A DNA stretch of 52,194 nucleotides from Clostridia bacterium (GTDB lineage: Bacteria > Bacillota > Clostridia > Oscillospirales > RGIG8002), in the NCBI GenBank assembly GCA_017616855.1, contig JAFZXI010000064.1, positions 1-52,194 of the forward strand. The letters are read 5' to 3'. Within the stretch, counting starts at the first letter, position 1. Each line of letters begins with the position of its first letter. The notes below the pieces were generated by a model. That model did not search any database. It was not told the DNA's origin and worked only from the letters and a program-made list of their open reading frames with translations. This document shows positions 1 through 7,168 of the stretch, piece by piece. The position numbers were made by a program, and so were the translations under genes.

Positions 1-261
1 AAAGTCCCTCTGCCGGAATTGAATAAATAGCGTGGCAATACAAGTAACGGCGCTCCAAACGCGCGAGCGAAGCGCAGCGGCGTTTGGCAGCAACGCTCCG
101 GGGGAGCGTTGCGCAAGCAAGAAGAAAGTCCCTCTGCCGGAATTGAATAAATAGCGTGGCAATACAAGTAACGGCGCTCCAAACGCGCGAGCGAAGCGCA
201 GCGCGTTTGGCAGCAACGCTCCGGGGGAGCGTTGCGCAAGCAAGAAGAAAGTCCCTCTGCC
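1..261. repeat. Two tandem copies of a ~124-bp intergenic repeat plus a third partial copy
   Basis: Copies start at 1 and 125; a third start (the first 14 bases) lies at 248-261. The second copy is one base shorter, so the period is 124 then 123. Each copy holds two inverted repeats: CCAAACGC (55-62) with GCGTTTGG (80-87), and CAACGCTCC with GGAGCGTTG around a 3-base loop (91-111; second copy 214-234). No open reading frame is supported here, and the stretch up to the acyltransferase stop at 313 shows nothing else. The window cuts the left end, so the true copy number is unknown. It resembles a structured non-coding intergenic repeat rather than a CRISPR. Confidence 0.9.
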
Positions 262-312
262 CCGATGCTGTCAGATCTCTTTGACGTATAGGCGGTCGAC
301 GCCGTTTCACCA

Positions 313-1140
313 TCAATAATAATCGACGCGCCTGTTGTCATCGAATACCGGCGGATAGATATTCTTTTCCGGATCTATCCCTGCGAGGCGGCAGACGGCG
401 TCGTGGCAGCGTCTGACGAGGTCGAGCTCGCGCTCTTTCTTCGGCAGCGAATCGTCGGCGTATATCAGCTCGCCGACATTCAGCGTGACGCAGGCGATCT
501 GACGGAATATCTTTTTGCGTATGAACCCGGGTTCGCGATATGAAAACGCGAACGGCAGCACCGGCTTGCCGCACGTTACGGCGAAGTAGCCGAGCCCGCG
601 CTTGAAGGGGCGGATCGGCGCGTAGTATTCCCACATGCTGCCTTCGGCGTAGAGGTGGAGCCATCCGCCGTTTGCGATGTGTTCGCGCACGGTTTTCAAA
701 AACACGACGTATGCTTTCCGGTCGTTTTCGGGTATCGGTATGCCGCCGACGAGGCGCACGAGCGCTCCGCTGTCACCGGTCACGGTCGGACCCCATGAAA
801 GCATGTTTGTACGGAACGGACGCACGGCTTTCATCAGGAAGATATAGTCCCACATATGCACGTGGTTGGAGCATGAAATTACGCCTTTTTTCAGCGTTTC
901 CTTGTTCGCCTTTATGTAATCCCTGCCGCGTATGCGAAGCCCGAAGCGTATCGCCGCGAGCGGAAACACGATAAGCCGCATCATAAATCGGACCCAGAAC
1001 CGCTTGGAGCGGAAGGAACGCGAGTTGTCAATATACGGATAGTTGCTGTCGAATACCTCGCCGCTGTCTTTTTTGAAGGTCAGATAGTGCTTGTCGGTGT
1101 ATTCGGGATAGGGATAGCGGGTCGGTTTGGGGTCGAACAT
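313..1140 (-). CDS. PlsC-like 1-acyl-sn-glycerol-3-phosphate acyltransferase family protein
   Basis: A 275-aa membrane-associated acyltransferase that would transfer a fatty acyl group to a lysophospholipid or related acceptor. The catalytic HX4D motif is visible as NHVHMWD at residues 92-98 (His93, Asp98), the acceptor/phosphate motif appears as YAEGS at 164-168 in place of the usual FPEGT, and GGIPI (132-136) matches a further conserved block. A hydrophobic stretch at about 52-68 may anchor it. The start has an AGAGGTG ribosome-binding site 7 bases upstream and a strong promoter at 1185-1212. The substrate cannot be told from sequence; the YAEGS variant suggests a divergent subfamily rather than core PlsC. 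Confidence 0.85.
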   Translation of the reverse strand: MFDPKPTRYPYPEYTDKHYLTFKKDSGEVFDSNYPYIDNSRSFRSKRFWVRFMMRLIVFPLAAIRFGLRIRGRDYIKANKETLKKGVISCSNHVHMWDYIFLMKAVRPFRTNMLSWGPTVTGDSGALVRLVGGIPIPENDRKAYVVFLKTVREHIANGGWLHLYAEGSMWEYYAPIRPFKRGLGYFAVTCGKPVLPFAFSYREPGFIRKKIFRQIACVTLNVGELIYADDSLPKKERELDLVRRCHDAVCRLAGIDPEKNIYPPVFDDNRRVDYY

Positions 1141-1184
1141 TCAATAACACCTCTGCCGGATCGATTTGTTGATTCATTACTCTT

Positions 1185-1212
1185 ATTATATATTTTTCGA
1201 CTTGTTTGTCAA
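1185..1212 (-). promoter_or_regulatory. Sigma-A promoter of the PlsC-like gene
   Basis: On the minus strand TTGACA (1212-1207) is followed after 16 bases by TATAAT (1190-1185), both perfect consensus hexamers. It gives an untranslated leader of about 38 bases before the start codon at 1140. Confidence 0.85.
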
Positions 1213-1241
1213 TAATTCTGCACGTTTTTGAGGAGGCGCGT

Positions 1242-1715
1242 ATGGACTGCGGATTCTTGAACGGAGACGAATGGTTCAGATACAGGGCTTGCGGTATCAT
1301 TGTCGAAGACGGTTGCGTGCTTTTCGTTTCGGACGACGGATTTGAATATATCTATTCCGTCGGCGGCGGAGTGCATCACGGCGAAACGTCCGCCGACGCT
1401 GCCGTCCGCGAGGTTTACGAAGAAACGGGAGTGCGGTATGAGATTGATCGTCTCGCCGTCGTCCACGAGAATTTCTGGAACGAAGACGACGGCGCCGGCG
1501 GAATCAGAAAATGCCACGAGCTTGCGTTTTATTACATGATGAAGCCGCGCGGAACGCGCGAGCTTCCCGGCGGCGAATCGAAGCATTGCTTCCACTGGAT
1601 ACCTATAGAAGAGCTCGGCAGTGTCAAGTCGTTCCCGACGTTTCTGAACGATTATTTCAAGCGCGGGCATTCCGGCATAGAACTTATCGTCGCGGACGAG
1701 AGAACGGAGGTCTGA
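1242..1715 (+). CDS. Nudix hydrolase
   Basis: A 157-aa Nudix-fold pyrophosphohydrolase. The complete Nudix box (G-x5-E-x7-REVYEETGV) is at residues 42-64 and would bind Mg2+ through its Glu residues. The ATG at 1242 is chosen because AGGAGG lies just upstream at 1231-1236; an ATG at 1206 in the same frame has no such site. The next gene starts two bases after its stop and is followed by msrA, so the three are probably co-transcribed. That company suggests clean-up of oxidised or otherwise damaged nucleotides, but the substrate is not readable from sequence. Confidence 0.9.
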   Translation: MDCGFLNGDEWFRYRACGIIVEDGCVLFVSDDGFEYIYSVGGGVHHGETSADAAVREVYEETGVRYEIDRLAVVHENFWNEDDGAGGIRKCHELAFYYMMKPRGTRELPGGESKHCFHWIPIEELGSVKSFPTFLNDYFKRGHSGIELIVADERTEV

Positions 1716-1716
1716 A

Positions 1717-2163
1717 ATGGATTATTCGCAGCTTGTTTCGCAACTCGACGCCGTGACCGACGGCGTGGAGAATAATATCTCGAACCTTGCCAACGCGGCG
1801 GCGCTGCTTTACCGCGGGCTTGAGGACGTCAGCTGGGCGGGCTTTTATATCGCCGACGGCAATACGCTCGCGCTCGGTCCGTTCCAGGGCAAAATCGCGT
1901 GCACAAGCATTGCGAAGGGGAGAGGCGTCTGCGGCGCGGCTTTCGAGACGGGCAAAACCGCAGTCGTCACGAACGTGCACGAGTTCGAAGGGCATATCGC
2001 CTGCGACGCGGAAAGTAATTCCGAGATCGTCGTTCCGCTTTTCAAGGGCGGCGAGGTCTTCGGCGTTATGGATATCGACAGCACGTCCTACGCGCGCTTC
2101 GACGATTGCGACAGGGAAGGCCTCGAGCGCTTCGCGCGTTTGCTGGAGTCGAGATTGATATGA
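1717..2163 (+). CDS. msrC: Free methionine-(R)-sulfoxide reductase (GAF-domain fRMsr)
   Basis: A 148-aa cytoplasmic GAF-domain enzyme that reduces free L-methionine-(R)-sulfoxide. The three cysteines that define the family are present at Cys62, Cys72 and Cys96, with the spacing (10 and 24) of the E. coli enzyme. The conserved SNSEIVVP stretch at 100-107 and WAGFY at 40-44 also fit. It starts on ATG at 1717 with an AACGGAGG site overlapping the end of the Nudix gene. Its stop overlaps the start of msrA by four bases (ATGA), so the two are translationally coupled and together cover free R-sulfoxide and S-sulfoxides. Confidence 0.92.
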   Translation: MDYSQLVSQLDAVTDGVENNISNLANAAALLYRGLEDVSWAGFYIADGNTLALGPFQGKIACTSIAKGRGVCGAAFETGKTAVVTNVHEFEGHIACDAESNSEIVVPLFKGGEVFGVMDIDSTSYARFDDCDREGLERFARLLESRLI

Positions 2164-2663
2164 AATACGCGTATTTTGCGGGCGGTTGCTTTTGGTGTAT
2201 AGCGGCGGTGTTCGACGCACTCAAGGACGTGACCGGCGTGGTCAGCGGTTTCAGCGGCGGCGGCGAGCCGAATCCGGAATATGAAGACGTCAAGGCGCAG
2301 CGGACGACGCATCGAGAGACAGTCAAAGTAATCTATGACGATGCCGTTGTAGATTATGAAACGCTGGTTTCCGTGCTTCTCGCGAACGTTGACCCTCACG
2401 ATCCGGACGGCCAGTTCATAGACCGCGGCAGGTCGTATTCGCTCGCGGTATACTACGAGACCCCGCAGGAAAAAGAAATCGCCGAGCGGCTTGTCGGCTC
2501 CCTCGAGCGCGAATCGGGGAAGCCCGTTTTCGTCGCGATCGAGCCGTTTTCGGTGTTTTACGCCGCGGACGAATACCACCAGGACTACCATAAAAAGCAC
2601 CCGTCGGAGTTCCGAAAAGAGCTTATTTCTTCGGGAAGGGCATCGGAAGATAAAACCGAATAA
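2160..2663 (+). CDS. msrA: Peptide-methionine (S)-S-oxide reductase MsrA
   Basis: A 167-aa MsrA that repairs methionine-S-sulfoxide in proteins. The active-site GCFWC motif is at residues 9-13 (nucleophile Cys10), and HRETVKV supplies the conserved catalytic Glu region. The start is the ATG of an ATGA overlap with the msrC stop, which restores the usual N-terminus just ahead of the active site. The only other cysteine is Cys13; no C-terminal resolving cysteine is present, so recycling would have to use Cys13 or a reductant directly. A terminator follows at 2671, closing the three-gene unit. Confidence 0.93.
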   Translation: MKYAYFAGGCFWCIAAVFDALKDVTGVVSGFSGGGEPNPEYEDVKAQRTTHRETVKVIYDDAVVDYETLVSVLLANVDPHDPDGQFIDRGRSYSLAVYYETPQEKEIAERLVGSLERESGKPVFVAIEPFSVFYAADEYHQDYHKKHPSEFRKELISSGRASEDKTE

Positions 2664-2670
2664 CCGTTCG

Positions 2671-2700
2671 ACAGACCGTTTTTGCGCGGTCTGTTTTGTT
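2671..2700 (+). terminator. Rho-independent terminator after msrA
   Basis: ACAGACCG (2671-2678) pairs with CGGTCTGT (2687-2694) around a short loop and is followed by TTTGTT. It separates the Nudix-msrC-msrA unit from the promoter at 2724. Confidence 0.85.
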
Positions 2701-2723
2701 ATATATTAATATAAAATAATATC

Positions 2724-2752
2724 TTGTAAAATATAGAACTCTATGCTATAAT
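2724..2752 (+). promoter_or_regulatory. Extended -10 sigma-A promoter for the WecG/tmk operon
   Basis: TTGTAA (2724-2729), a 17-base spacer and TATAAT (2747-2752), with TG at 2744-2745 forming an extended -10. The expected start of transcription, about 2758-2760, coincides with the first possible ATG of the gene at 2759. Confidence 0.8.
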
Positions 2753-2758
2753 GGCAAT

Positions 2759-3502
2759 ATGGAAAAAGTATGTATTATGGGAATAGAATACGCGAACGCA
2801 GGACTCGGCGAGATTGCCGACGAATGCGTTTCCTATACCGCGTCGAGAGAAGCGAAGATGGTCGTTACGCCCAACGGTGAGATCGCGGAGCGCGCCTATA
2901 AAGACAGTGATTTCATGGCTGTCCTTGCTCAGGCCGACCTCGCGGTGCCTGACGGCGTAAGCGTCAAGCTCGCGGCTAAGCGCTGCGGCACTCCGATAAA
3001 GGAACGCGTGCCTGGAGTCGAACTCGCGCAGGAGCTTATCAAACGGCTTGACGCGAGCGGCGGCAGTTTGTTCCTTTTCGGCGGCGCGGAAGGCGTCGCG
3101 GAGGACGCCGCGAAGAATATTTCGGCTCAGCACCAGGGCGTCGTTATCGCGGGCAAACGCAACGGCTTTTTCGATGACGACTCCGGCATAATTGCGGAGA
3201 TAAACGCCGCTTCGCCGGACGTTCTCTTCGTTTGCCTCGGTTCGCCGAAGCAAGAAGAATGGATGGCGGCAAACCGCGCCGGACTTTCCTGCGGAGTGAT
3301 GCTCGGACTCGGAGGCACGCTCGACGTGCTAGCGGGCAGAGTGAAACGCGCTCCGGCGTTTTGGCGCAAGATCGGCTGCGAATGGCTCTATCGCACAATC
3401 AAGCAGCCGTCGCGCATCAAGCGCATAGTGAAAATACCCGTTTTCGTGCTTTCCGCTAAGCGGAGGACGAAAAAGCTCAATAAGCAAGAGGTGTCAAAAT
3501 GA
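2759..3502 (+). CDS. WecG/TagA/CpsF family glycosyltransferase (GT26)
   Basis: A 247-aa GT26 glycosyltransferase. This family adds N-acetylmannosamine or a related sugar to undecaprenyl-linked GlcNAc in wall teichoic acid or surface polysaccharide synthesis. Visible family blocks are TPNGEIAERAYKD near the N-terminus, PDGVSVKLA, LFLFGGAEGV, LFVCLGSPKQEEWM and GLGGTLDVLAG, followed by the basic C-terminal segment that holds the enzyme to the membrane. The first ATG (2759) falls at the predicted transcription start, so translation could be leaderless; ATG 2777, with a weak GGAAAAAG 8 bases upstream, is the alternative. The stop overlaps the next start (ATGA). Gene symbol and acceptor are left open because no teichoic acid genes lie nearby. 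Confidence 0.88.
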   Translation: MEKVCIMGIEYANAGLGEIADECVSYTASREAKMVVTPNGEIAERAYKDSDFMAVLAQADLAVPDGVSVKLAAKRCGTPIKERVPGVELAQELIKRLDASGGSLFLFGGAEGVAEDAAKNISAQHQGVVIAGKRNGFFDDDSGIIAEINAASPDVLFVCLGSPKQEEWMAANRAGLSCGVMLGLGGTLDVLAGRVKRAPAFWRKIGCEWLYRTIKQPSRIKRIVKIPVFVLSAKRRTKKLNKQEVSK

Positions 3503-4170
3503 AAGGCAAACTGATAGTATTTGAGGGCATGGACGGCAGCGGTAAGGCGACGCAGAACAAGCGCCTTTACGATACGCTCGTTTCCGCCGGTTATAAGGTC
3601 AGACGCATCAGCTTTCCGGATTACGAAGCGCCTTCGAGCGCGCTGCTGCGCATGTATCTTAACGGCGCGTTCGGGGACAAGCCCGACAGCGTCAACGGCT
3701 ACGTGGCTTCCGCGTTCTTCGCGGTCGACCGCATAGCGTCGTATCTATCAAAGTGGCGCACCGCGCTCGACGACGGCGAGATAGTCCTTCTCGACAGATA
3801 CACGACCTCGAATATGGTGCATCAGACCTCGAAGCTTCCGAGGGAGCAATGGGACGAATACCTCGATTGGCTTTACGATTTTGAGTTCAACCGGCTCGGG
3901 CTTCCCGCACCGGATCTTACGCTTTACCTGCGCGTTTCCGCGGATATTTCCGAAAAGATGCTCGCTAAAAGATACGGAAACGACGAATCAAAAAAGGACA
4001 TTCACGAGAGAGACGAAGATTATCTCCGCAGATGCGAGGAGAGCGGAATGTACTCCGCCAAAAAGTTCGGCTGGAAGGTCATCGAGTGCGCCGAAAACGG
4101 CGAGCTCCGCCCGATAGACGAAATCGCGGAGGACGTTCTCAGAGAGGTTTCTGTGCTTCTTAATGCTTGA
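3499..4170 (+). CDS. tmk: Thymidylate kinase-like dTMP kinase
   Basis: A 223-aa P-loop kinase that phosphorylates dTMP to dTDP. The Walker A loop is GMDGSGKATQ at residues 10-19, and the substrate motif DRYTTSN lies near residue 98. A lid region follows after the YLRV strand. The family signature VLLDRY is intact. Length is close to the usual 205-220 aa. Its ATG overlaps the upstream stop by four bases, and it overlaps the next gene by eight, so it is part of the coupled operon. In many Clostridia a second tmk sits near holB; whether this is the only copy cannot be seen here. Confidence 0.85.
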   Translation: MKGKLIVFEGMDGSGKATQNKRLYDTLVSAGYKVRRISFPDYEAPSSALLRMYLNGAFGDKPDSVNGYVASAFFAVDRIASYLSKWRTALDDGEIVLLDRYTTSNMVHQTSKLPREQWDEYLDWLYDFEFNRLGLPAPDLTLYLRVSADISEKMLAKRYGNDESKKDIHERDEDYLRRCEESGMYSAKKFGWKVIECAENGELRPIDEIAEDVLREVSVLLNA

Positions 4171-5026
4171 TTTCAAAGACGTTGAACTTAATGATAAAGC
4201 GCGTTTTGACGCAATAATAAACGCCTGCGACCCTGACGGCGGATTATACTGCGGAGCCGATTACAGCTTCGGCAATCTGTTTATCTGGCGTCACAGGTAT
4301 GCGACGCAGCTCGCGTTTGACGGCAATGCTTGCTTTATCTCGGAAAATGGCGGGGAATACGCCTATTTTCCGATTTGCGGCGACGCCGAACTGCCCGGCG
4401 CGATAGAAAAACTCGCCGGAAAGCGTCTTCTTTTCGTCACCGACGCGATGCTTGCGAAACTCGACGCGCTCGGCGTCAACTACGAATGCGAGCCGATGCC
4501 GGATTCTTTTGATTACGTTTATCGCTACGATGATCTCGCGGATCTGCCCGGGAAAAAGTATCATCAGAAGCGCAATCACATCGTTTTTTTTGAAACCGCT
4601 CACCCTGATTACGTATTCCAAGCTGTAACGCCGGAAAATATAGAAGAATGCAAAGAGTTTTCTTTCAAATGGGCAGAGCAGAGTCTGCACGGCATTGACG
4701 GCGAGGAGCGTTTGGCGCTCGATAACGCGCTCGGCAGCTTCTTTGAACTCGGCTTTGAAGGCGGTCTTATCCGCGCCGGCGCTGAGGTGGTCGCTATGTC
4801 GGCGGGCGAAAGACGCGGCTCGACTTTCGTCGTCCATATAGAAAAGGCGCTCGGTATTCGCGGGGCGTATCCGCTTATCAACCGCGAATTCGTGCGCAAC
4901 GTCTGCGCCGGGTGCCGTTTGATAAACCGCGAGGAAGACATGGGGCTCGCAGGGCTTGCAAAAGCTAAGAAATCCTATCACCCCGCCTTTATGATAAAGA
5001 AATACTCGGTGAGAATATGCAACTGA
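4163..5026 (+). CDS. DUF2156 (phosphatidylglycerol lysyltransferase C-terminal-like) protein
   Basis: A 287-aa soluble protein of the DUF2156 family, which has two GNAT-like lobes and resembles the C-terminal catalytic domain of MprF. Family-like stretches are the N-terminal DYSFGNLFIWR region (about 30-41), KYHQKRNHI near the middle and EDMGLAGL-AK-SY-P towards the end. It has no membrane segments. In MprF the domain transfers an aminoacyl group from tRNA to a lipid; free-standing copies are not well characterised and no substrate is claimed here. It overlaps tmk upstream (8 bases) and the GNAT gene downstream (10 bases), indicating co-translation. Confidence 0.8.
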   Translation: MLDFKDVELNDKARFDAIINACDPDGGLYCGADYSFGNLFIWRHRYATQLAFDGNACFISENGGEYAYFPICGDAELPGAIEKLAGKRLLFVTDAMLAKLDALGVNYECEPMPDSFDYVYRYDDLADLPGKKYHQKRNHIVFFETAHPDYVFQAVTPENIEECKEFSFKWAEQSLHGIDGEERLALDNALGSFFELGFEGGLIRAGAEVVAMSAGERRGSTFVVHIEKALGIRGAYPLINREFVRNVCAGCRLINREEDMGLAGLAKAKKSYHPAFMIKKYSVRICN

Positions 5027-5817
5027 ACAGTGAAGCGCGCAATCTTGACAGTGATATTACGGCGCTTGTTTCTTATTGCTTCGGCATGAGCAGTGAAGAA
5101 AGCGCGCTTATGCTCGCGGACGCAGAGGAAAACGGCGCGCGTTTTGTGAACGTATCGGACGGAAAACCCGTTTCATCCCTGTTTTCTAAAGAATTGATGC
5201 TCCGTTCAGGCGGAGCGGCGCACAGGTGCATGTATATTTTCGGGCTTTGCACCGCGCCTGAGTTTCGCGGCAGAGGGCTCGCCTCCGGACTTATAGACGA
5301 AGCGTGCCGCCAAAGCGAAGCGGAGTTCGCGCTTTTGATACCCGAGAGGGAAGAACTGTACGGATTCTATGAAAAACTCGGGTTTCTCGCGAACGGCGCC
5401 GCAGCGGTATTTGATGTCGCCGCCGAGGGAACCGAAAACGTGAAACGATGCGAAAACGTCCAAAACGCCTATGCTGCGTACAGGAGCGCCGTGGCGGTTT
5501 GCGATAATATATGTCTGCTTTCCGAAAGCGACTTTTCGTTCAGTATGCGTGTCTGCGGCAACGAGTGTTTTGAAGGCGAAAAAAGTTTTTGCATCGTCGG
5601 CGACGGCAGTATTAAGGAGATCATCGCGCCGCGCGAACGTATCGAAGGATTTGCCGCATCGGTAATGAAACTTTGCGGAATCGGCTCCGCGAAAGCGCCC
5701 GCGCCCGTCGCGCTCGCGCCGGAAAACGCCGAAGTTGTAAAGCTTGGTATGATAAAGCGCTTGAAAGATACCGAGCCGCCGCAGAGCTTTTACGTCAATA
5801 ATCTTTACAATCTGTAA
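5017..5817 (+). CDS. GNAT family N-acetyltransferase
   Basis: A 266-aa acetyltransferase. The acetyl-CoA pyrophosphate loop RGRGLA is at residues 84-89, preceded by the typical strand GLCTAPEF and followed by helix LIDEACRQ; the YGFYEKLGF segment at about 115-123 is the usual end of the GNAT core. The remaining ~140 residues form an extra C-terminal domain of unknown role, as in two-domain Eis-like GNATs. It directly follows the DUF2156 gene with overlap. The acceptor substrate is unknown. Confidence 0.82.
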   Translation: MQLNSEARNLDSDITALVSYCFGMSSEESALMLADAEENGARFVNVSDGKPVSSLFSKELMLRSGGAAHRCMYIFGLCTAPEFRGRGLASGLIDEACRQSEAEFALLIPEREELYGFYEKLGFLANGAAAVFDVAAEGTENVKRCENVQNAYAAYRSAVAVCDNICLLSESDFSFSMRVCGNECFEGEKSFCIVGDGSIKEIIAPRERIEGFAASVMKLCGIGSAKAPAPVALAPENAEVVKLGMIKRLKDTEPPQSFYVNNLYNL

Positions 5818-5826
5818 GGAGGACTT

Positions 5827-6360
5827 ATGATTTACTTATTCCTTGCCGACGGCTTCGAGGAAATCGAAGCGCTCGGCTGTGTAGATATTCTTCGCCGCGC
5901 GGAGCTTGACGTTTCGACTGTCGGAGTTACGGGAAAGACTGTGACCGGCGCGCACGGCGTTAAAGTCGAAGCGGATATTCTCGTTTCCGAATGCTCCGAC
6001 GACGCCGAAATGGTTATCCTTCCCGGCGGAAGCACGGGCACGAACAACCTTGCCGCGAGCGAAGCCGTCGCGTCGCTCGTCAGGAGCGCCGCGCGCAGGA
6101 ACGCCTACGTTGCCGCGATTTGCGCCGCGCCCACTGTCCTCGGCGGACTCGGACTTCTCGAAGGTAAACGCGCGGTATGCTATCCCGGTCTTGAGGGACG
6201 CCTTACCGGCGCGAAACGCTGCGATAAGCGCGTATGCGTAGACGGCAATTATATCACAAGCAGAGGCCCCGGCACTACCGCCGAGTTTTCGCTCGCTATA
6301 GTCGAGATATTGAAGGACCGCGCCGCCGCGGAAAAGATAAGAAAGGGTATGCTTTGGTGA
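5827..6360 (+). CDS. DJ-1/PfpI family protein
   Basis: A 177-aa single-domain DJ-1 superfamily protein. The nucleophile-elbow cysteine is Cys99 in AAICAAP, and the acidic residue that polarises it is Glu14 in FEEIEA, equivalent to Glu18 of human DJ-1. Size and motifs match the DJ-1/ThiJ/YajL branch, for which glyoxalase III-type activity against methylglyoxal or oxidative-stress roles are reported. The start has AAGGAGG nearby. Its TGA overlaps the GTG start of the next gene, so both are translated from one message. Confidence 0.88.
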   Translation: MIYLFLADGFEEIEALGCVDILRRAELDVSTVGVTGKTVTGAHGVKVEADILVSECSDDAEMVILPGGSTGTNNLAASEAVASLVRSAARRNAYVAAICAAPTVLGGLGLLEGKRAVCYPGLEGRLTGAKRCDKRVCVDGNYITSRGPGTTAEFSLAIVEILKDRAAAEKIRKGMLW

Positions 6361-6911
6361 AAACGAAACTGCGCCGTTCGCTTTCCGCCGCCCGCGACGC
6401 GATACCCGCGGCGGAGCGTTCCGCGCTGAGCGCGGAGCTTTGCTCGCTGATAAGCGCGATGCCGGAGTTTACCGCCGCTGAATGCTTGCTTATTTATTGC
6501 CCTATAGCGAGCGAGCCGGAGCTGCTTCCGTTAGCTGAAAAAGCGTATGCCGACGGTAAGTCGGTGGCGTTCCCGAAGATTGACGGCAGGAAACTCGTAT
6601 TTATCAAGGTGAATGATACATCTTCACTCAAGCCGGGCCGGTACGGGATACCCGAGCCGGACGACGGCGCCGGGGAGCGCGTTACAGTATTTGCGGATAC
6701 GCTCTGCGTCGTTCCGGCGCTCGCTGCGGACAAGCAGGGAAGCCGCCTCGGTTACGGCGGCGGATACTACGACAGATTTCTTAAAGATTACGACGGATTC
6801 TCGGTTTGCGGAGTTTTCCCGCAGCTTGTCCGTGAAGATCTGCCTCGCGAACCGCACGATGTTTCCGTAAACGCGTTGGCGATAGCCGGCGAAGGCGTTA
6901 TACGCTTCTGA
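6357..6911 (+). CDS. 5-formyltetrahydrofolate cyclo-ligase
   Basis: A 184-aa enzyme converting 5-formyl-THF plus ATP to 5,10-methenyl-THF, returning this storage folate to one-carbon metabolism. The family signature GSRLGYGGGYYDRFL is intact near residue 130 and the basic N-terminal KxxLR motif is present. The GTG at 6357 is chosen because it overlaps the DJ-1 stop (GTGA), has GAAAGGG just upstream and gives the normal family length; a reading from 6234 would add 41 residues of out-of-family sequence inside the DJ-1 gene. It is the last gene of the operon that begins at 2759. Confidence 0.92.
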   Translation: MKTKLRRSLSAARDAIPAAERSALSAELCSLISAMPEFTAAECLLIYCPIASEPELLPLAEKAYADGKSVAFPKIDGRKLVFIKVNDTSSLKPGRYGIPEPDDGAGERVTVFADTLCVVPALAADKQGSRLGYGGGYYDRFLKDYDGFSVCGVFPQLVREDLPREPHDVSVNALAIAGEGVIRF

Positions 6912-6917
6912 AAAGAC

Positions 6918-6942
6918 GGATACCGCCACGCGGGCGGTATCC
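6918..6942 (+). terminator. Hairpin after the cyclo-ligase gene
   Basis: GGATACCGCC (6918-6927) is complementary to GGCGGTATCC (6933-6942). The following bases are only moderately T-rich, so termination may be weak. It could also stop the converging small gene at 6975. Confidence 0.65.
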
Positions 6943-6974
6943 TGAGTATATATCCTTTTGACGTCGTTGTGGTA

Positions 6975-7094
6975 TCAGCCGCAGGTGGAGCAACCGTTAT
7001 TGCAGCCGCAGCCGCCGAGACAGCCGCTGAGAAGCAGGATAAGGATTATCCACATAATACCGTTGCATCCGCAATCGTCCGTACATCTGCCCAT
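6975..7094 (-). CDS. 39-aa cysteine-rich hydrophobic peptide (HCB/chorion-class high-cysteine-like)
   Basis: A short gene on the minus strand, with ATG at 7094-7092 and TGA at 6977-6975. GAGGTGA lies about five bases upstream of the ATG. The 39-aa product has eight cysteines (4, 8, 10, 25, 29, 31, 35, 38): a polar CxxxCxC head, a hydrophobic core MWIILILLL at 14-22, and a Gly/Cys tail with CxxxCxC and CxxC spacing. This layout resembles the tiny high-cysteine peptides sometimes annotated in Clostridia as chorion class high-cysteine HCB protein 13; that assignment is from memory of the pattern. Function is unknown. It diverges from mltG. No clear promoter was identified. Confidence 0.7.
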   Translation of the reverse strand: MGRCTDDCGCNGIMWIILILLLSGCLGGCGCNNGCSTCG

Positions 7095-7168
7095 TATTTT
7101 CACCTCACATTCTGGTGTTTGCTATATACTATGCGAAACGGCTTTATTGTGTTACAGGAGTTGAGATT

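Noticed and set aside
1-261. CRISPR array
   Set aside because: The repeats are contiguous 124-bp units with no spacers and no cas genes are present.
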